DNA of 64,000 nt from positions 558,001 through 622,000 of the forward strand of contig NZ_JAJVKW010000005.1 in assembly GCF_024198255.1 (NCBI RefSeq), read 5' to 3'. This document shows positions 51,753 through 60,898 of the stretch, in pieces. The translations under genes were made by a program, and so were the position numbers. This DNA is from Myxococcus guangdongensis. GTDB lineage: Bacteria > Myxococcota > Myxococcia > Myxococcales > Myxococcaceae. The notes under the pieces were generated by a model. It saw only the letters and a list, made by a program, of their open reading frames with translations. It searched no databases and was not told the origin of the DNA. Within the stretch, counting starts at the first letter, position 1, and each line of letters opens with the position of its first letter.

Positions 51753-53474
51753 TTACCGCGAGCCTGTACGCTCGTCCTCTCCTGGGGCCCGGACGCTCTC
51801 ACGCAGCCGGCCGCGCAGCGCGGTGAGGGCCTGGAACAGGGGATCCGTGGACTTCTGGTGGAGCGCGCCGAGCAGGTACTGGGCGCGGCACCACGCCTCG
51901 TCGATGCGCCCCTCCTTCGTCCGGTGGGGGAGCAAGGGGAAGAGCTCCACCCGGTCCGGGAGGTGCTCCGCGCCCAGGCGCAGCTCCAGCCTGCGTCTCA
52001 CCTCGACGCGGCGCGCGTCCTGCTCCCGGGCGAAGGTCTCCGCGTCCTCCGCGCCGGTGAAGAGGATCAGGACATGGGGTGCGTGACGCGAGGTGCCCGC
52101 GGAGGCGGCGGGGGTGACGGACGCGCCGTGGCAGAAGGGCAGGTCGGCGAGCGCCTCGATGACCTCGGCGGCGGGGTAGACGCGGCCCTCGCGGCGCGTG
52201 TCGCGGGTGCCGGAGAAGAGGTACTGCTCGCGCTGGCGGGTGAGCAGGACGAAGGGTGGGGGGCGGCCCTTGTCCGGCATCGGCGTGAAGAGGCCCACGT
52301 CCCCGGCCGCCTCCTGGCCGCTCAGGTTGAGGTCCTTGAAGGCCCAGGCGCGGCCCGGCGCGGGGGCCAGGGCGGTGTGGAGCTCGCCGGTGTGACGGCG
52401 GGACGCGAGCGCCGTGCCGCCCTCGGCCGCGTCGATGAGCACGTGGGTGTGGGGCACGTTGGCCACGTCGCACTGGCGCATCCAGTCGCGCCACGACTCC
52501 CAGTCGAGCGCGTCATCGGCGGAGCGGAACCAGTGGGCCACGCCGCGCAAGGCCCCCTTGTTGGCGCGGACCAGCGCCTCGCGCAGCGCGGGGGAGACGC
52601 CGAGCGAGCGCAGGGGCAGCTCCGTGAGCCGCGCGGGCGCGCGCTCCACCTCGGCGGGCTCCAGGTGGACGTAGGTGGCGCCGCGCAGCAGCGCGGCGAA
52701 GAGGAGCGCGGGCTGGTGCTGGAGGAAGTGGAAGCCGGGCGCGGCGAAGGCCTCTCCGGCTCCCAGGCCGTAGGTGAGCATCCCGTCGACGAGCGCGCCG
52801 TTCCATGCCCGCTCGGCCGTGAGGGGGACGGGCGTGTCCGGCGGGTCGACGAGCGGGGAGAACAGCAGGGCCACGGTGTCGCCGGGCTTGTACGTGTGCG
52901 AGGTGAAGGCGGGCGCGGCGTCACCCTTGGAGCGCAGGAGGAGCGCCTCATGGCCCTTGATGAGCGGGGCCTGGTGGGCCTCCGCGGAGATGTGGGCGGG
53001 CTCCAGGCGCGCCAGCCGGCGGGCCAGGAAGTGCGTCCCGGTGGGCGGCAGCACGGTGATGCACGCGCCCAGCTTCAGCGAGGCCAGCAGCGACACGAGC
53101 AGCTCCGCCCCCAGCGGGTGCACCAGCGCGACCTTGGCGCCCGCCTTGACGCCCTGGGCGGCCCACTCGGTGGCGCGGCGCGAGGCGCGGTCCGCCAGCT
53201 CCCGATAGCCGAGCGACTGCCAACGGGCGCCGTCCCAGGCTCGCAGGGCGGGCGCGGTGGAGTCCGCGTGACGGACGACCAGGTCGTGGAAGAAGTCGTG
53301 GTGCTGGCCCGGGCGGCTCTTGGGCGCGGTCCCCCCTCGGCTGGCGTGGTGGGCGGAGAGCGTGGCGATGAAGCCCGGCGCGTCGCTCCAACTGTCCCGC
53401 AGCCACGCCGGGAGCCCTCCGTCGTTGGTCGTGGCTTCCGTCTGGCGGAGGATTTCCCGGAGGTCGAAGGGCAT
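51753..53474 (-). CDS. Degenerate AMP-binding (acyl-CoA synthetase-like) protein
   Basis: A 573-residue protein with the overall shape of an adenylate-forming enzyme: YRELADRASRRATEWAAQGVKAGAKVALV, HPLGAELLVSLLASLKLGA and a C-terminal GTRDTRREGRVYPAAEVIEAL (A8-like). The catalytic parts are eroded. The SGTTGxPKG phosphate loop is replaced by FSPLVDPPDTPVPLT, and the A10 GKxxR lysine is missing (LPHRTKEGRIDEAW). It is likely a pseudoenzyme or has a changed chemistry. It lies 182 bases upstream of the T6SS operon on the same strand. Confidence 0.75.
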   Translation of the reverse strand: MPFDLREILRQTEATTNDGGLPAWLRDSWSDAPGFIATLSAHHASRGGTAPKSRPGQHHDFFHDLVVRHADSTAPALRAWDGARWQSLGYRELADRASRRATEWAAQGVKAGAKVALVHPLGAELLVSLLASLKLGACITVLPPTGTHFLARRLARLEPAHISAEAHQAPLIKGHEALLLRSKGDAAPAFTSHTYKPGDTVALLFSPLVDPPDTPVPLTAERAWNGALVDGMLTYGLGAGEAFAAPGFHFLQHQPALLFAALLRGATYVHLEPAEVERAPARLTELPLRSLGVSPALREALVRANKGALRGVAHWFRSADDALDWESWRDWMRQCDVANVPHTHVLIDAAEGGTALASRRHTGELHTALAPAPGRAWAFKDLNLSGQEAAGDVGLFTPMPDKGRPPPFVLLTRQREQYLFSGTRDTRREGRVYPAAEVIEALADLPFCHGASVTPAASAGTSRHAPHVLILFTGAEDAETFAREQDARRVEVRRRLELRLGAEHLPDRVELFPLLPHRTKEGRIDEAWCRAQYLLGALHQKSTDPLFQALTALRGRLRESVRAPGEDERTGSR

Positions 53475-53530
53475 GGTGGCGTTCTCGGGGTGAGTCTACG
53501 CGACGCGGCGGACGTGTGGGCCACCCGTAG

Positions 53531-53545
53531 GCAAGACTCGGGCCG
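53531..53545 (-). promoter_or_regulatory. Weaker sigma-54-like element before the AMP-binding-like gene
   Basis: On the minus strand CGGCCCG-AGTC-TTGC (53545-53531): the -12 TTGC is perfect and the GG/GC spacing is correct, while the -24 box has two mismatches. Predicted start near 53519, about 45 bases before the ATG. Confidence 0.28.
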
Positions 53546-53624
53546 TCGGTGACACGCCCGGCCGCTCCGACGGAGCCCGTGGACGCGAGGTGGGGTGGGG
53601 CTCGGGGGTATCCACTAGGGCGGG

Positions 53625-53684
53625 GGCAATGGCTTGCATTGCCAACAGTCGTGACGCGGTCGAGCTTGACTGGAATTGCCAACA
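53625..53684. promoter_or_regulatory. Operator-like repeat cluster before the transhydrogenase operon
   Basis: GGCAATG-GCTTG-CATTGCC (53625-53643) is a 7-bp inverted repeat. Its right half is part of ATTGCCAACA (53638-53647), which recurs as a direct repeat at 53675-53684. The cluster lies 55-115 bases before the pntAA ATG, a typical position for a regulator site. Confidence 0.4.
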
Positions 53685-53738
53685 AGCTTGCGTGGCTGGG
53701 ATTGAATCGGATGGAGCGGATGGGCTTTGCTGGCCCGC

Positions 53739-54878
53739 ATGATCATCGCCATCCCCCGTGAAACGGTGCCGGGCGAACGGCGGGTCGCGCTCGTGGCGGA
53801 GAGCGTGAAACGCCTCGTCGGCAGGAAGCACGAAGTGGTGGTCGAGAGCGGCGCGGGCCTGGGCGCGGAGTGCTCCGACGAGGAGCTCCACGCGGCGGGC
53901 GCGCGCATCGAACCGAGCACCGACGCGCTGTATGCGAAAGCGGAGGTGCTGCTGAAGATTCAGCCTCCGGATGACGCGGAGGTGGAGCGGCTGCGGCCGG
54001 ACTCGGTGCTGGTGAGCCTGGCCTATCCGCTGGCGAAGCCCGCTCTGGCCAGGGCGCTGGCGAAGCGGAGGGTGACGCTGCTGGCGGCGGACATGGTGCC
54101 GCGCACCACGCTGGCGCAGATGATGGATGTGCTCAGCTCGCAGGCGACCATCGCGGGGTACCGCGCGGTGGTGCTCGCGTCGGAGGCGCTGCCCCGGCTG
54201 TTCCCCATGTTGATGACCGCCGCGGGCACCATTCCTCCGGCGAAGGTGCTGGTGCTGGGGGCGGGCGTCGCGGGCTTGCAGGCCATCGCCACAGCGCGTC
54301 GGCTGGGGGCGGTGGTGGAGGCGTACGACGTGCGCAAGGTGGTGAAGGAGCAGGTGGAGAGCCTGGGCGCGCGCTTCGTGAACATCGACATCGAGGACGC
54401 GGCGGGCTCGGGTGGCTACGCGAAGGAGCTGGGCGAGGAGGCCAGGCGCAAGCAGGCGGAGGTGCTCGCCCAGCACGTGGCCAAATCGGACGCGGTCATC
54501 ACCACGGCGCAGATTCCCGGGCGGCGCGCGCCGGTGTTGCTGCCCGCGGACATGGTGCGGCGGATGAAGAGCGGCTCGGTGGTGGTGGACATCGCCGCGG
54601 AGCAGGGCGGCAACTGCGAGCTGACGCGGGTGGGGGAGCGCTACCGCACGGACTTCGGTGTCACCATCGTCGGTGAGCGGAATCTGCCCAGCCAGCTCTC
54701 CGTGCACGCCAGCGCCATGTACTCGCGCAACATGGAGAAGCTGCTCGCGCACGTCACCGACAAGGACAACGTGCTGAAGCTGGATGTCTCGGATGAAATC
54801 GTGAAGGGCATGCTCATCACCCGCGGCGGCGAGGTGGTCCACCCCGCCGTGGCGGATGTGGCGATGAGGGAGGGCTGA
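53739..54878 (+). CDS. pntAA: NAD(P) transhydrogenase alpha subunit, part 1 (NAD-binding domain I)
   Basis: A 379-residue soluble dI subunit. It begins MIIAIPRETVPGERRVAL and carries YRAVVLASEALPRLFPMLMTAAGTIPPA, the Rossmann motif VLVLGAGVAGLQAIATARRLGA with EAYDVR, and SVVVDIAAEQGGNCE. The enzyme couples proton flow to hydride transfer from NADH to NADP+. The ATG 53739 gives the conserved N-terminus; a TTG at 53727 is a possible alternative. Split alpha subunits are usual in many bacteria. The next gene follows immediately. Confidence 0.94.
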   Translation: MIIAIPRETVPGERRVALVAESVKRLVGRKHEVVVESGAGLGAECSDEELHAAGARIEPSTDALYAKAEVLLKIQPPDDAEVERLRPDSVLVSLAYPLAKPALARALAKRRVTLLAADMVPRTTLAQMMDVLSSQATIAGYRAVVLASEALPRLFPMLMTAAGTIPPAKVLVLGAGVAGLQAIATARRLGAVVEAYDVRKVVKEQVESLGARFVNIDIEDAAGSGGYAKELGEEARRKQAEVLAQHVAKSDAVITTAQIPGRRAPVLLPADMVRRMKSGSVVVDIAAEQGGNCELTRVGERYRTDFGVTIVGERNLPSQLSVHASAMYSRNMEKLLAHVTDKDNVLKLDVSDEIVKGMLITRGGEVVHPAVADVAMREG

Positions 54879-54879
54879 C

Positions 54880-55173
54880 ATGTCATTGACGCTGATTTTC
54901 GGCCTGTATGTCTTCTTCCTGGCGGCCTTCACGGGCTACCAGGTCATCTCCAAGGTCCCGCATCTGCTCCACACGCCGCTGATGGCCTTCACCAACGCCA
55001 TCTCTGGCATCTCCCTGGTGGGCTCGCTGCTGGCGGCCGGCGGGCACTACGGCACGGTGTCCACGGTGCTCGGCGCGGTGGCGGTGCTGGCGGCCACCAT
55101 CAACGTGGTCGGCGGCTTCCTCATCACCGACCGCATGCTGCGCATGTTCAAGAAGAAGGGCGGCGCGCGATGA
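54880..55173 (+). CDS. pntAB: NAD(P) transhydrogenase alpha subunit, part 2 (membrane)
   Basis: A 97-residue membrane subunit with three to four helices (FGLYVFFLAAFTGYQVISKV; NAISGISLVGSLLAA; VLGAVAVLAATINVVGGFLIT). VPHLLHTPLMAFTNAISGI is the family signature. It contributes to the proton channel with PntB. It starts two bases after the pntAA stop and overlaps pntB by four bases. Confidence 0.95.
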   Translation: MSLTLIFGLYVFFLAAFTGYQVISKVPHLLHTPLMAFTNAISGISLVGSLLAAGGHYGTVSTVLGAVAVLAATINVVGGFLITDRMLRMFKKKGGAR

Positions 55174-56591
55174 CGGCGACCCTCTCGCTCACGGAGACGT
55201 TCGTCCAGCTGTTGTACCTGGTCGCCTCCATCCTCTTCGTGCTCGGCCTGAAGGATTTGGGCGACGCGCAGACGGCCCGGCGGGGGGTGCTGCTCGCGGA
55301 GCTGGGCATGGTGGCCGCGGTGGCCGGCACGCTGCTGTATGGCGTGGGCGTGACGCACGTCATCGTGCGCTGGGAATGGATTGTCGTGGCGCTGCTCATC
55401 GGCTCGGCGGTGGGCACGGGCATGGGCCTGTGGATTCCGATGACGAAGATGCCCGAGCGCATCGCGCTCTCGCATGCCTTCGGTGGGCTCGCGGTGGGAC
55501 TCGTCGGCGTCGTCGAGTACCTCCAGCACGGCGGCCCCCAGATGACCACGCTCCAGATCTCGGCCACGGGCCTGGAGGTGGCGCTCGGCGCGTTGACCTT
55601 CACGGGGAGCTTGATGGCGTTCGGCAAGCTGCAGGGCTTCATCACCGGACGGCCCGTCACCTATCCGGGGCAGAACCTCACCAACATGCTGATGATCGTC
55701 GGCACGCTGGGGCTGATTGGCCTGCTCGTGTATTCGCCGGGCTCGGCGTGGGCCTTCTACCTGGTGGCCGCCTTGGGGGTGCTCCTGGGCGTGCTGCTGG
55801 TGCTGCCCATCGGCGGCGCGGACATGCCGGTGGTCATCTGCTTGCTCAACTCGTACGCGGGCCTCGCGGCGGCGGCCACGGGCTTCGCGCTGGGCAACAA
55901 CGTGCTCATCATCTGCGGCGCGCTGGATGGCTTCTCCGGCTTCCTCTTGGGCATGATGATGTCCAAGGCGATGAACCGCTCGTTCTCCAACGTGCTCTTC
56001 GGCGCGTTCGGCGCGGTGCCGGAGGCCAAGGCCGTCACGGAGGGAGCCCAGCCCTCGGGGCCCGCGCCCAACGTGGGCAGCGTGGAGGAGGCCGCCGAGG
56101 TGCTGCGCGCCGCGCGCTCCGTCATCGTCGTGCCGGGCTATGGCATGGCCGTGTCGCAGGCGCAGCACGCGGTGCGGGACCTGGCCAACGTGCTCCAGGC
56201 CAACGGCTGTGACGTGCGCTACGCCATCCACCCGGTGGCGGGCCGCATGCCGGGCCACATGAACGTGCTGCTCGCGGAAGCCAACGTGCCGTACGACCAC
56301 CTGTTCGACCTGGACGTCATCAACGACGACTTCACCGCCACGGACGTCGCGCTGGTGGTGGGGGCCAACGACGTCGTCAACCCGGCCGCGCGCAGCAACC
56401 AGAGCAGCCCCATCTACGGCATGCCCATCCTCTCCGCGGACCTGGCGAAGACGTGTGTCGTGCTCAAGCGCTCGCTCAACGCGGGCTTCGCCGGCATCGA
56501 GAACGAGCTCTTCGTGCGCTCCAACACGATGATGGTGCTGGGGGACGCGAAGAAGACGCTGATGCAGTTCACCTCCGCGCTCAAGGAGTAG
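55170..56591 (+). CDS. pntB: NAD(P) transhydrogenase beta subunit
   Basis: A 473-residue protein. Eight to nine transmembrane helices fill the first about 270 residues. The soluble NADP-binding dIII domain follows, with VIVVPGYGMAVSQAQHAVRDLA, YAIHPVAGRMPGHMNVLLAEANVPYD and VGANDVVNPAA. The ATG overlaps the pntAB stop (ATGA). The full three-gene operon is intact. Confidence 0.96.
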   Translation: MTATLSLTETFVQLLYLVASILFVLGLKDLGDAQTARRGVLLAELGMVAAVAGTLLYGVGVTHVIVRWEWIVVALLIGSAVGTGMGLWIPMTKMPERIALSHAFGGLAVGLVGVVEYLQHGGPQMTTLQISATGLEVALGALTFTGSLMAFGKLQGFITGRPVTYPGQNLTNMLMIVGTLGLIGLLVYSPGSAWAFYLVAALGVLLGVLLVLPIGGADMPVVICLLNSYAGLAAAATGFALGNNVLIICGALDGFSGFLLGMMMSKAMNRSFSNVLFGAFGAVPEAKAVTEGAQPSGPAPNVGSVEEAAEVLRAARSVIVVPGYGMAVSQAQHAVRDLANVLQANGCDVRYAIHPVAGRMPGHMNVLLAEANVPYDHLFDLDVINDDFTATDVALVVGANDVVNPAARSNQSSPIYGMPILSADLAKTCVVLKRSLNAGFAGIENELFVRSNTMMVLGDAKKTLMQFTSALKE

Positions 56592-56604
56592 CTAGAACGG
56601 GGAC

Positions 56605-57072
56605 ATGCCCCATCCGCGCGAAGCGACCTCGGACGACGCCGCGCTCCTCGCCCGCCTGCTGCGCGAGTCGTTCGAGGAGTACCGGGGCCGGCTGGAGCCT
56701 CCCTCCAGCGCCCACGGCAAGACGGAGGAGGCGGTCCGCCGCGAGCTGGAGGACGGCGGCGCGCTGGTGGCCGAGGCGGACACCGGTGACCCGGTGGGCT
56801 GTGTCTTCTTCCACGTGAAGCCGGACCACGTGTACCTGGACCGCCTCGCGGTGCTGCCCGCCCATCGTGGGCAGGGACTGGCCCGTCGGCTCGTCGACGC
56901 CGTGGAGGCGCGCGCCCGCGCGGCGGGACGGGACAGGGTGCGCCTCTGCGTCCGGCTCGTGTTGACGGACCACCATGTCTGGTATGGCCGGCTCGGCTAC
57001 CAACTCCACTCGCGGGGCACCCACCCGGGCTTCCTCGCGCCTACCTTCCTCGTCCTGGAGAAGCACCTCTGA
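56605..57072 (+). CDS. GNAT-family N-acetyltransferase
   Basis: A 155-residue acetyltransferase. The acetyl-CoA loop RGQGLA (88-93) follows strand VYLDRLAVLPAH, and a late YGRLGYQ motif matches the GNAT C-terminal fold. The substrate is unknown. It starts 13 bases after pntB and may be on the same transcript. Confidence 0.88.
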   Translation: MPHPREATSDDAALLARLLRESFEEYRGRLEPPSSAHGKTEEAVRRELEDGGALVAEADTGDPVGCVFFHVKPDHVYLDRLAVLPAHRGQGLARRLVDAVEARARAAGRDRVRLCVRLVLTDHHVWYGRLGYQLHSRGTHPGFLAPTFLVLEKHL

Positions 57073-57293
57073 GCCGAGCGAGACTGGAGGTCTTCCGCCG
57101 CATGCGTGGGGAGATGTGCGGTGGTGTGTCTTCTGATTCGGCGTGAGAATGGAGATTTCCGCCCCCTCTCCTTCTTGAGTGTGGACCCTGGCCACCTTCG
57201 CGCAGAGACTCCCCGTTGACGAAATCGCGCGTCGGCATTCCATTGTTGGGGTTCTGATGGCGTTGGGGCGTGGTGGAAGTAAGGAGCTCTCGA

Positions 57294-59033
57294 ATGGTCG
57301 GCGATTCACGGGACGGTAAGTCCCAGCCGGATGAAACAACCGCGGGCCCCAACGAGCCGGATGGCGGAGGCGCCCCTGTGTTCGGCGGGGTGTCCGAGGC
57401 GGAGCTCGACGTCTTCGTCAGCAAGCTGCGCACGGACAAGAACCCCCGCGTGGCGGCGGCGGCGAGCGCCCGTGCCCGCAACGACGTGAATGAAGAGCGG
57501 CTGCACAAGGGTGTGCGTCGCTCGCTCGTGTCCTCCGTGCTGGTGGAGGAGGACGCCACGCCCACGCCGGTGATCGCGGCGAACCATTCCTGGTTCCTCG
57601 CGCTGGGCGCCCAGCCCTCGGGGCCCTTCGACGCAGAGGCCCTCAAGGAGCCGTGGGCGCGCGGTGAGCTGAGGCCGGACACGCTGTGCTGGCGCGCGGG
57701 CTTCCAGGCCTGGGTGCCGGTGAGCCAGGTGCCGGAGCTGGTGGAAACGCTGATGCCGGCGACGCAGGAGCTCAGCGCGGCCCTGGACGCCGCCCTGACG
57801 GAGCTGCCGGGCGCGCCGTCGCTCGCGGCCGTGAGCGAGGCGGATGTCTCGGGCATCCCCGCGTGGGCCGTCGTGGCCTCCGCGTCGGAGCCGAGCGCTC
57901 CTGTGCCGAGCGCCTCGATGCCGGTGGATCCGGTGGGCGCGCACGCGGTGCTGGCCGAGGTCACCGCCGCCACCGAGCAGGTCGAGGCGAAGTGGAGGCT
58001 GGGGGGCTGGTGGTTCACGCTGGCCGGCGGGGTCGCCGGAGGCGTCACCGTGGCCATCGTCATGGGCCTGTTCGGTTCAGGGGGCGGGGTCTCTCATCTC
58101 CTGTCCCGCCTGCCCGCGCTCATGAAGTCCGAGCCGCCTGTTGCGCCCGCTCCCGCCCCGGTGGTTCCGGCTGCGCCCGCCGTGGCGCCGGTGCCCACGG
58201 AGCTCTCGGTGGCGCCCGTCCTCGTCGAGCCTCCTCCCGGAGTCGCGGCGAAGCCTCCCGCGCCCGTCGTGGACGATGCGCTCGCGCGCTCGGCCGTGGG
58301 GACGCCCGGCCCTGGCGCCGTGATTCCGGCAGGGGGCGCCGTGGCCGCCGCCGCGGCGTCGAGTGGGTCCGCGCGTCCCTCGCTCACCGGGGTCGTCACG
58401 GTGGAGCGGGGTGGCTCGGTGCCCGTGGTGCCCGCGTCGGGTGGAAGCCTCGCTTCGGAGGTGAGCGGCATCTCCCGCACGTCGCGCCAGGAGCGGGACG
58501 TGGAGTCCGCGCCGCCCGTGGCGCAGGGCTTCCGCGTCGCCGACGTGAAGCTGTCATCCCGGCCCACCGCGCCCGCCCCCACGCCCGCCGCCGCGCCCGA
58601 GGCGGCGGATGATGACTTGAGTGACTTGGAGAACGACCTGGGACCGGACGCGGCCTACGCGCGCGAGCTGTCGGGCCCGGCGTCGGGGACGCGCAAGCGT
58701 GAGCCGCCGCCGTCCGTCTACATCCCGCCGGTGGCGCCCATCCAGAACCCGCGCCTGTCGCTGACCCAGTCGGACGTCTTCGAAGTCGTTCTCGCCAAGA
58801 AGGGCGAGGTCACCGCGTGCGCGAACGTGAAGCCGCGCCCGGTGGACGAGGGCACGCGCGTCGTCGTGCGCTGGTCCGTCCTCCCCAGTGGCGAGGTGTC
58901 CGAGGTCGTCACCGAGACGGCGTCACTGAGGGGCACGTCGTTCGCTCGCTGCATCGAGGCCAAGGTCCGTGCGTGGGACTTCCCCAAGCACCAGGAGCAG
59001 GGGGGGCCCGTGCGCTTCCCGTTCGTGTTCTGA
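57294..59033 (+). CDS. GYF_2 / AgmX-PglI C-terminal domain membrane protein
   Basis: A 579-residue protein. The N-terminal cytoplasmic region contains a GYF_2-type domain (about 98-150: WFLALGAQPSGPFDAEALKEPW, PDTLCWRAGFQAWVPVSQV). One TM segment (about 239-260) is followed by a long Pro/Ala/Val-rich periplasmic linker and a C-terminal TonB-like AgmX/PglI domain (about 485-579) with CANVKP and FARCIEAKV cysteines. Such proteins are abundant in myxobacteria, and relatives (AgmX, GltJ) belong to gliding-motility or trans-envelope complexes. A clear SD (aaggag) precedes ATG 57294. Specific partners are unknown. Confidence 0.85.
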   Translation: MVGDSRDGKSQPDETTAGPNEPDGGGAPVFGGVSEAELDVFVSKLRTDKNPRVAAAASARARNDVNEERLHKGVRRSLVSSVLVEEDATPTPVIAANHSWFLALGAQPSGPFDAEALKEPWARGELRPDTLCWRAGFQAWVPVSQVPELVETLMPATQELSAALDAALTELPGAPSLAAVSEADVSGIPAWAVVASASEPSAPVPSASMPVDPVGAHAVLAEVTAATEQVEAKWRLGGWWFTLAGGVAGGVTVAIVMGLFGSGGGVSHLLSRLPALMKSEPPVAPAPAPVVPAAPAVAPVPTELSVAPVLVEPPPGVAAKPPAPVVDDALARSAVGTPGPGAVIPAGGAVAAAAASSGSARPSLTGVVTVERGGSVPVVPASGGSLASEVSGISRTSRQERDVESAPPVAQGFRVADVKLSSRPTAPAPTPAAAPEAADDDLSDLENDLGPDAAYARELSGPASGTRKREPPPSVYIPPVAPIQNPRLSLTQSDVFEVVLAKKGEVTACANVKPRPVDEGTRVVVRWSVLPSGEVSEVVTETASLRGTSFARCIEAKVRAWDFPKHQEQGGPVRFPFVF

Positions 59034-59056
59034 AGCCCACCGACAGGAGAGCGCCC

Positions 59057-59395
59057 ATGCCTGCATACGTCGTCGTCGAAATCGCGGTGCATGACGTGCA
59101 GACGTATGAGCGCTACCGGCAACTGGCGCCGCCCTCCATCGCGCGGTACGGCGGGCGCTACCTGGTCCGGGGCGGGGCGACGGAGGCCCTCGAGGGGACG
59201 TGGCAGCCGCCGCGCTTCGTCCTCCTCGAGTTCCCCAACATCGAGCAGGCCCGCTCCTGGTGGTCCTCGCCCGAGTACGCCGCCGCGAAGGCGCTGCGTC
59301 ATGCGAGCGCGAACACGATGATGTTGTTGATGGACGGACTGCCGCTCGACGAGGGTCTCCCGGTGGTCGGCGGCGTCTCCACGTTGGCGCCCTGA
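59057..59395 (+). CDS. DUF1330-family protein
   Basis: A 112-residue protein with the DUF1330 dimeric alpha/beta-barrel pattern: YVVVEIAVHDVQTYERYRQLAPPSI, GGRYLVRGGATEALEG, FVLLEFPNIEQARSWWSSPEY. Biochemical role not established. The SD caggagag precedes ATG 59057; it starts 23 bases after the AgmX-type gene and is probably co-transcribed. Confidence 0.9.
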   Translation: MPAYVVVEIAVHDVQTYERYRQLAPPSIARYGGRYLVRGGATEALEGTWQPPRFVLLEFPNIEQARSWWSSPEYAAAKALRHASANTMMLLMDGLPLDEGLPVVGGVSTLAP

Positions 59396-59488
59396 GCGGG
59401 CCCGCCGGGCGAATCGGAGTAGCCTCCAGGTCCGAGCCCGTCCCGCGCGTCGTCCCGGCGCGAGCGGAGCGGTGCGAACTGGAGCGTC

Positions 59489-60898
59489 ATGTCCGCCGAG
59501 CCTGTCCTGCGTCGTGGGCTTCTTGCCCTCGCTCTCGCCGCCTGTCTGTCATTGGCCTGTGATGACGGCGACCCCGTCGTCGAGGAGGACATCCTCGCGC
59601 GCCTGTCCGCCATCCCCGGGCTGACGGTGAGAGAAGAGGCCCTGGACGCGCAGTTCCCCGCGTCCGCCCGCTTCTTCGTCATGGAGCTGGAACAGCCCGC
59701 GGACCACACCCGTCCGGACGGCCCGCGCTTCCGTCAGCGCATGACGCTGCTGCATGTCTCCAGCGACAACCCCATGGTGCTCTACGCGGGCGGCTACTTC
59801 GTCTCGCTCCAGGCCTCGCGGCGCGAGCCCACGCAGCTGCTCGACGCCAACCAGCTCTCCATCGAGCACCGCTTCTTCGGCCCCAGCCGCCCCGTGCCCA
59901 CGGACTGGAGCCTGCTCACCATCAAGCAGTCCGCGGACGACTTCCACCGCATCGTCGAGGCCTTCAAGCCGCTGTATCCCCGCAAGTGGATCTCCACCGG
60001 CGGCAGCAAGGGCGGCGAGACGATGGTGTTCTTCCGGCGCTTCTACCCGGACGACGTGGACGGGACGGTGGCGTACGTGGCGCCCATCGCCCGCTACGAC
60101 GACGCGCGCTTCGTCGCCTTCCAGGAGTCCGTCGGCACCGCCGCGTGCCGCGAGCGCTTGAAGTCCTTCCAGCGCGCGGCCCTCTCCCGGCGAGAGGCGC
60201 TGCAGGCGCAGATGGAGACCCGTGCCCGCGAGCGGGAGCTCTCCTTCACGCACCTGGGCCTGGAGCGCGCCTTCGAGCACGCCCTCATCGAGCACTACTT
60301 CTACTTCTGGCAGTACGACAGCCTCTCGCGCTGCGACACCGTGCCCCCGGCCACCGCCAGCGACACCGCGCTCATGGACGAACTGGACGGGCGGGTGGGG
60401 CTCGGCTTCTTCTCCGACGCGGACGTGGATGCCTACGGGCCCTACTACTACCAGTCCGCCACGGAGCTGGGCTTCCCCCGGCCGTTCGAGGCACACCTCA
60501 CGGACCTGCTCCGCTTCCCGGGCACCGACGTGCCGGCGTCGTACCTGCCGCAAGGTGTGACGGCCACCTTCGTCCAGGACGCCATGCCGGACATCCAGGC
60601 CTGGGTGTCACGCGAGGGCGAGCGCTTGATGTTCATCTATGGCGGGCAGGACCCGTGGACGGCGGCGGCCTACGAGCTGGGCGGGGCGCGCGAGTCCGCG
60701 CTGTTCTCCGTGCCCGCGGGCAACCATGGCGCGCGCATCTCCCAGCTGCCCGTCGCCGAACGCAACGAGGCCCAGGCACTCCTTCGCCAGTGGGCTGGCG
60801 CGGAGTCCCGGGCCTCGGGACTGCAATCACAATCCTGGCGACTGGAGCCGGAGGGCGAGGAGTTCGGTCCCCGTCCTCCCGGCTCGCGCCAGCGCTAG
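59489..60898 (+). CDS. Secreted S37-type (PS-10) tripeptidyl aminopeptidase lipoprotein
   Basis: A 469-residue lipoprotein with lipobox LSLAC (Cys24). The fold and motifs match the S37 serine peptidases: nucleophile Ser173 in STGGSKGGETMVFF, likely Asp in YGGQDPWTAAAY and His in PAGNHGARIS. QLSIEHRFFGPSRP is another family block. These enzymes remove tripeptides from proline-containing or other peptides outside the cell, fitting a predatory lifestyle. Its stop shares a CTAG with the convergent M4 protease gene. Confidence 0.88.
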   Translation: MSAEPVLRRGLLALALAACLSLACDDGDPVVEEDILARLSAIPGLTVREEALDAQFPASARFFVMELEQPADHTRPDGPRFRQRMTLLHVSSDNPMVLYAGGYFVSLQASRREPTQLLDANQLSIEHRFFGPSRPVPTDWSLLTIKQSADDFHRIVEAFKPLYPRKWISTGGSKGGETMVFFRRFYPDDVDGTVAYVAPIARYDDARFVAFQESVGTAACRERLKSFQRAALSRREALQAQMETRARERELSFTHLGLERAFEHALIEHYFYFWQYDSLSRCDTVPPATASDTALMDELDGRVGLGFFSDADVDAYGPYYYQSATELGFPRPFEAHLTDLLRFPGTDVPASYLPQGVTATFVQDAMPDIQAWVSREGERLMFIYGGQDPWTAAAYELGGARESALFSVPAGNHGARISQLPVAERNEAQALLRQWAGAESRASGLQSQSWRLEPEGEEFGPRPPGSRQR

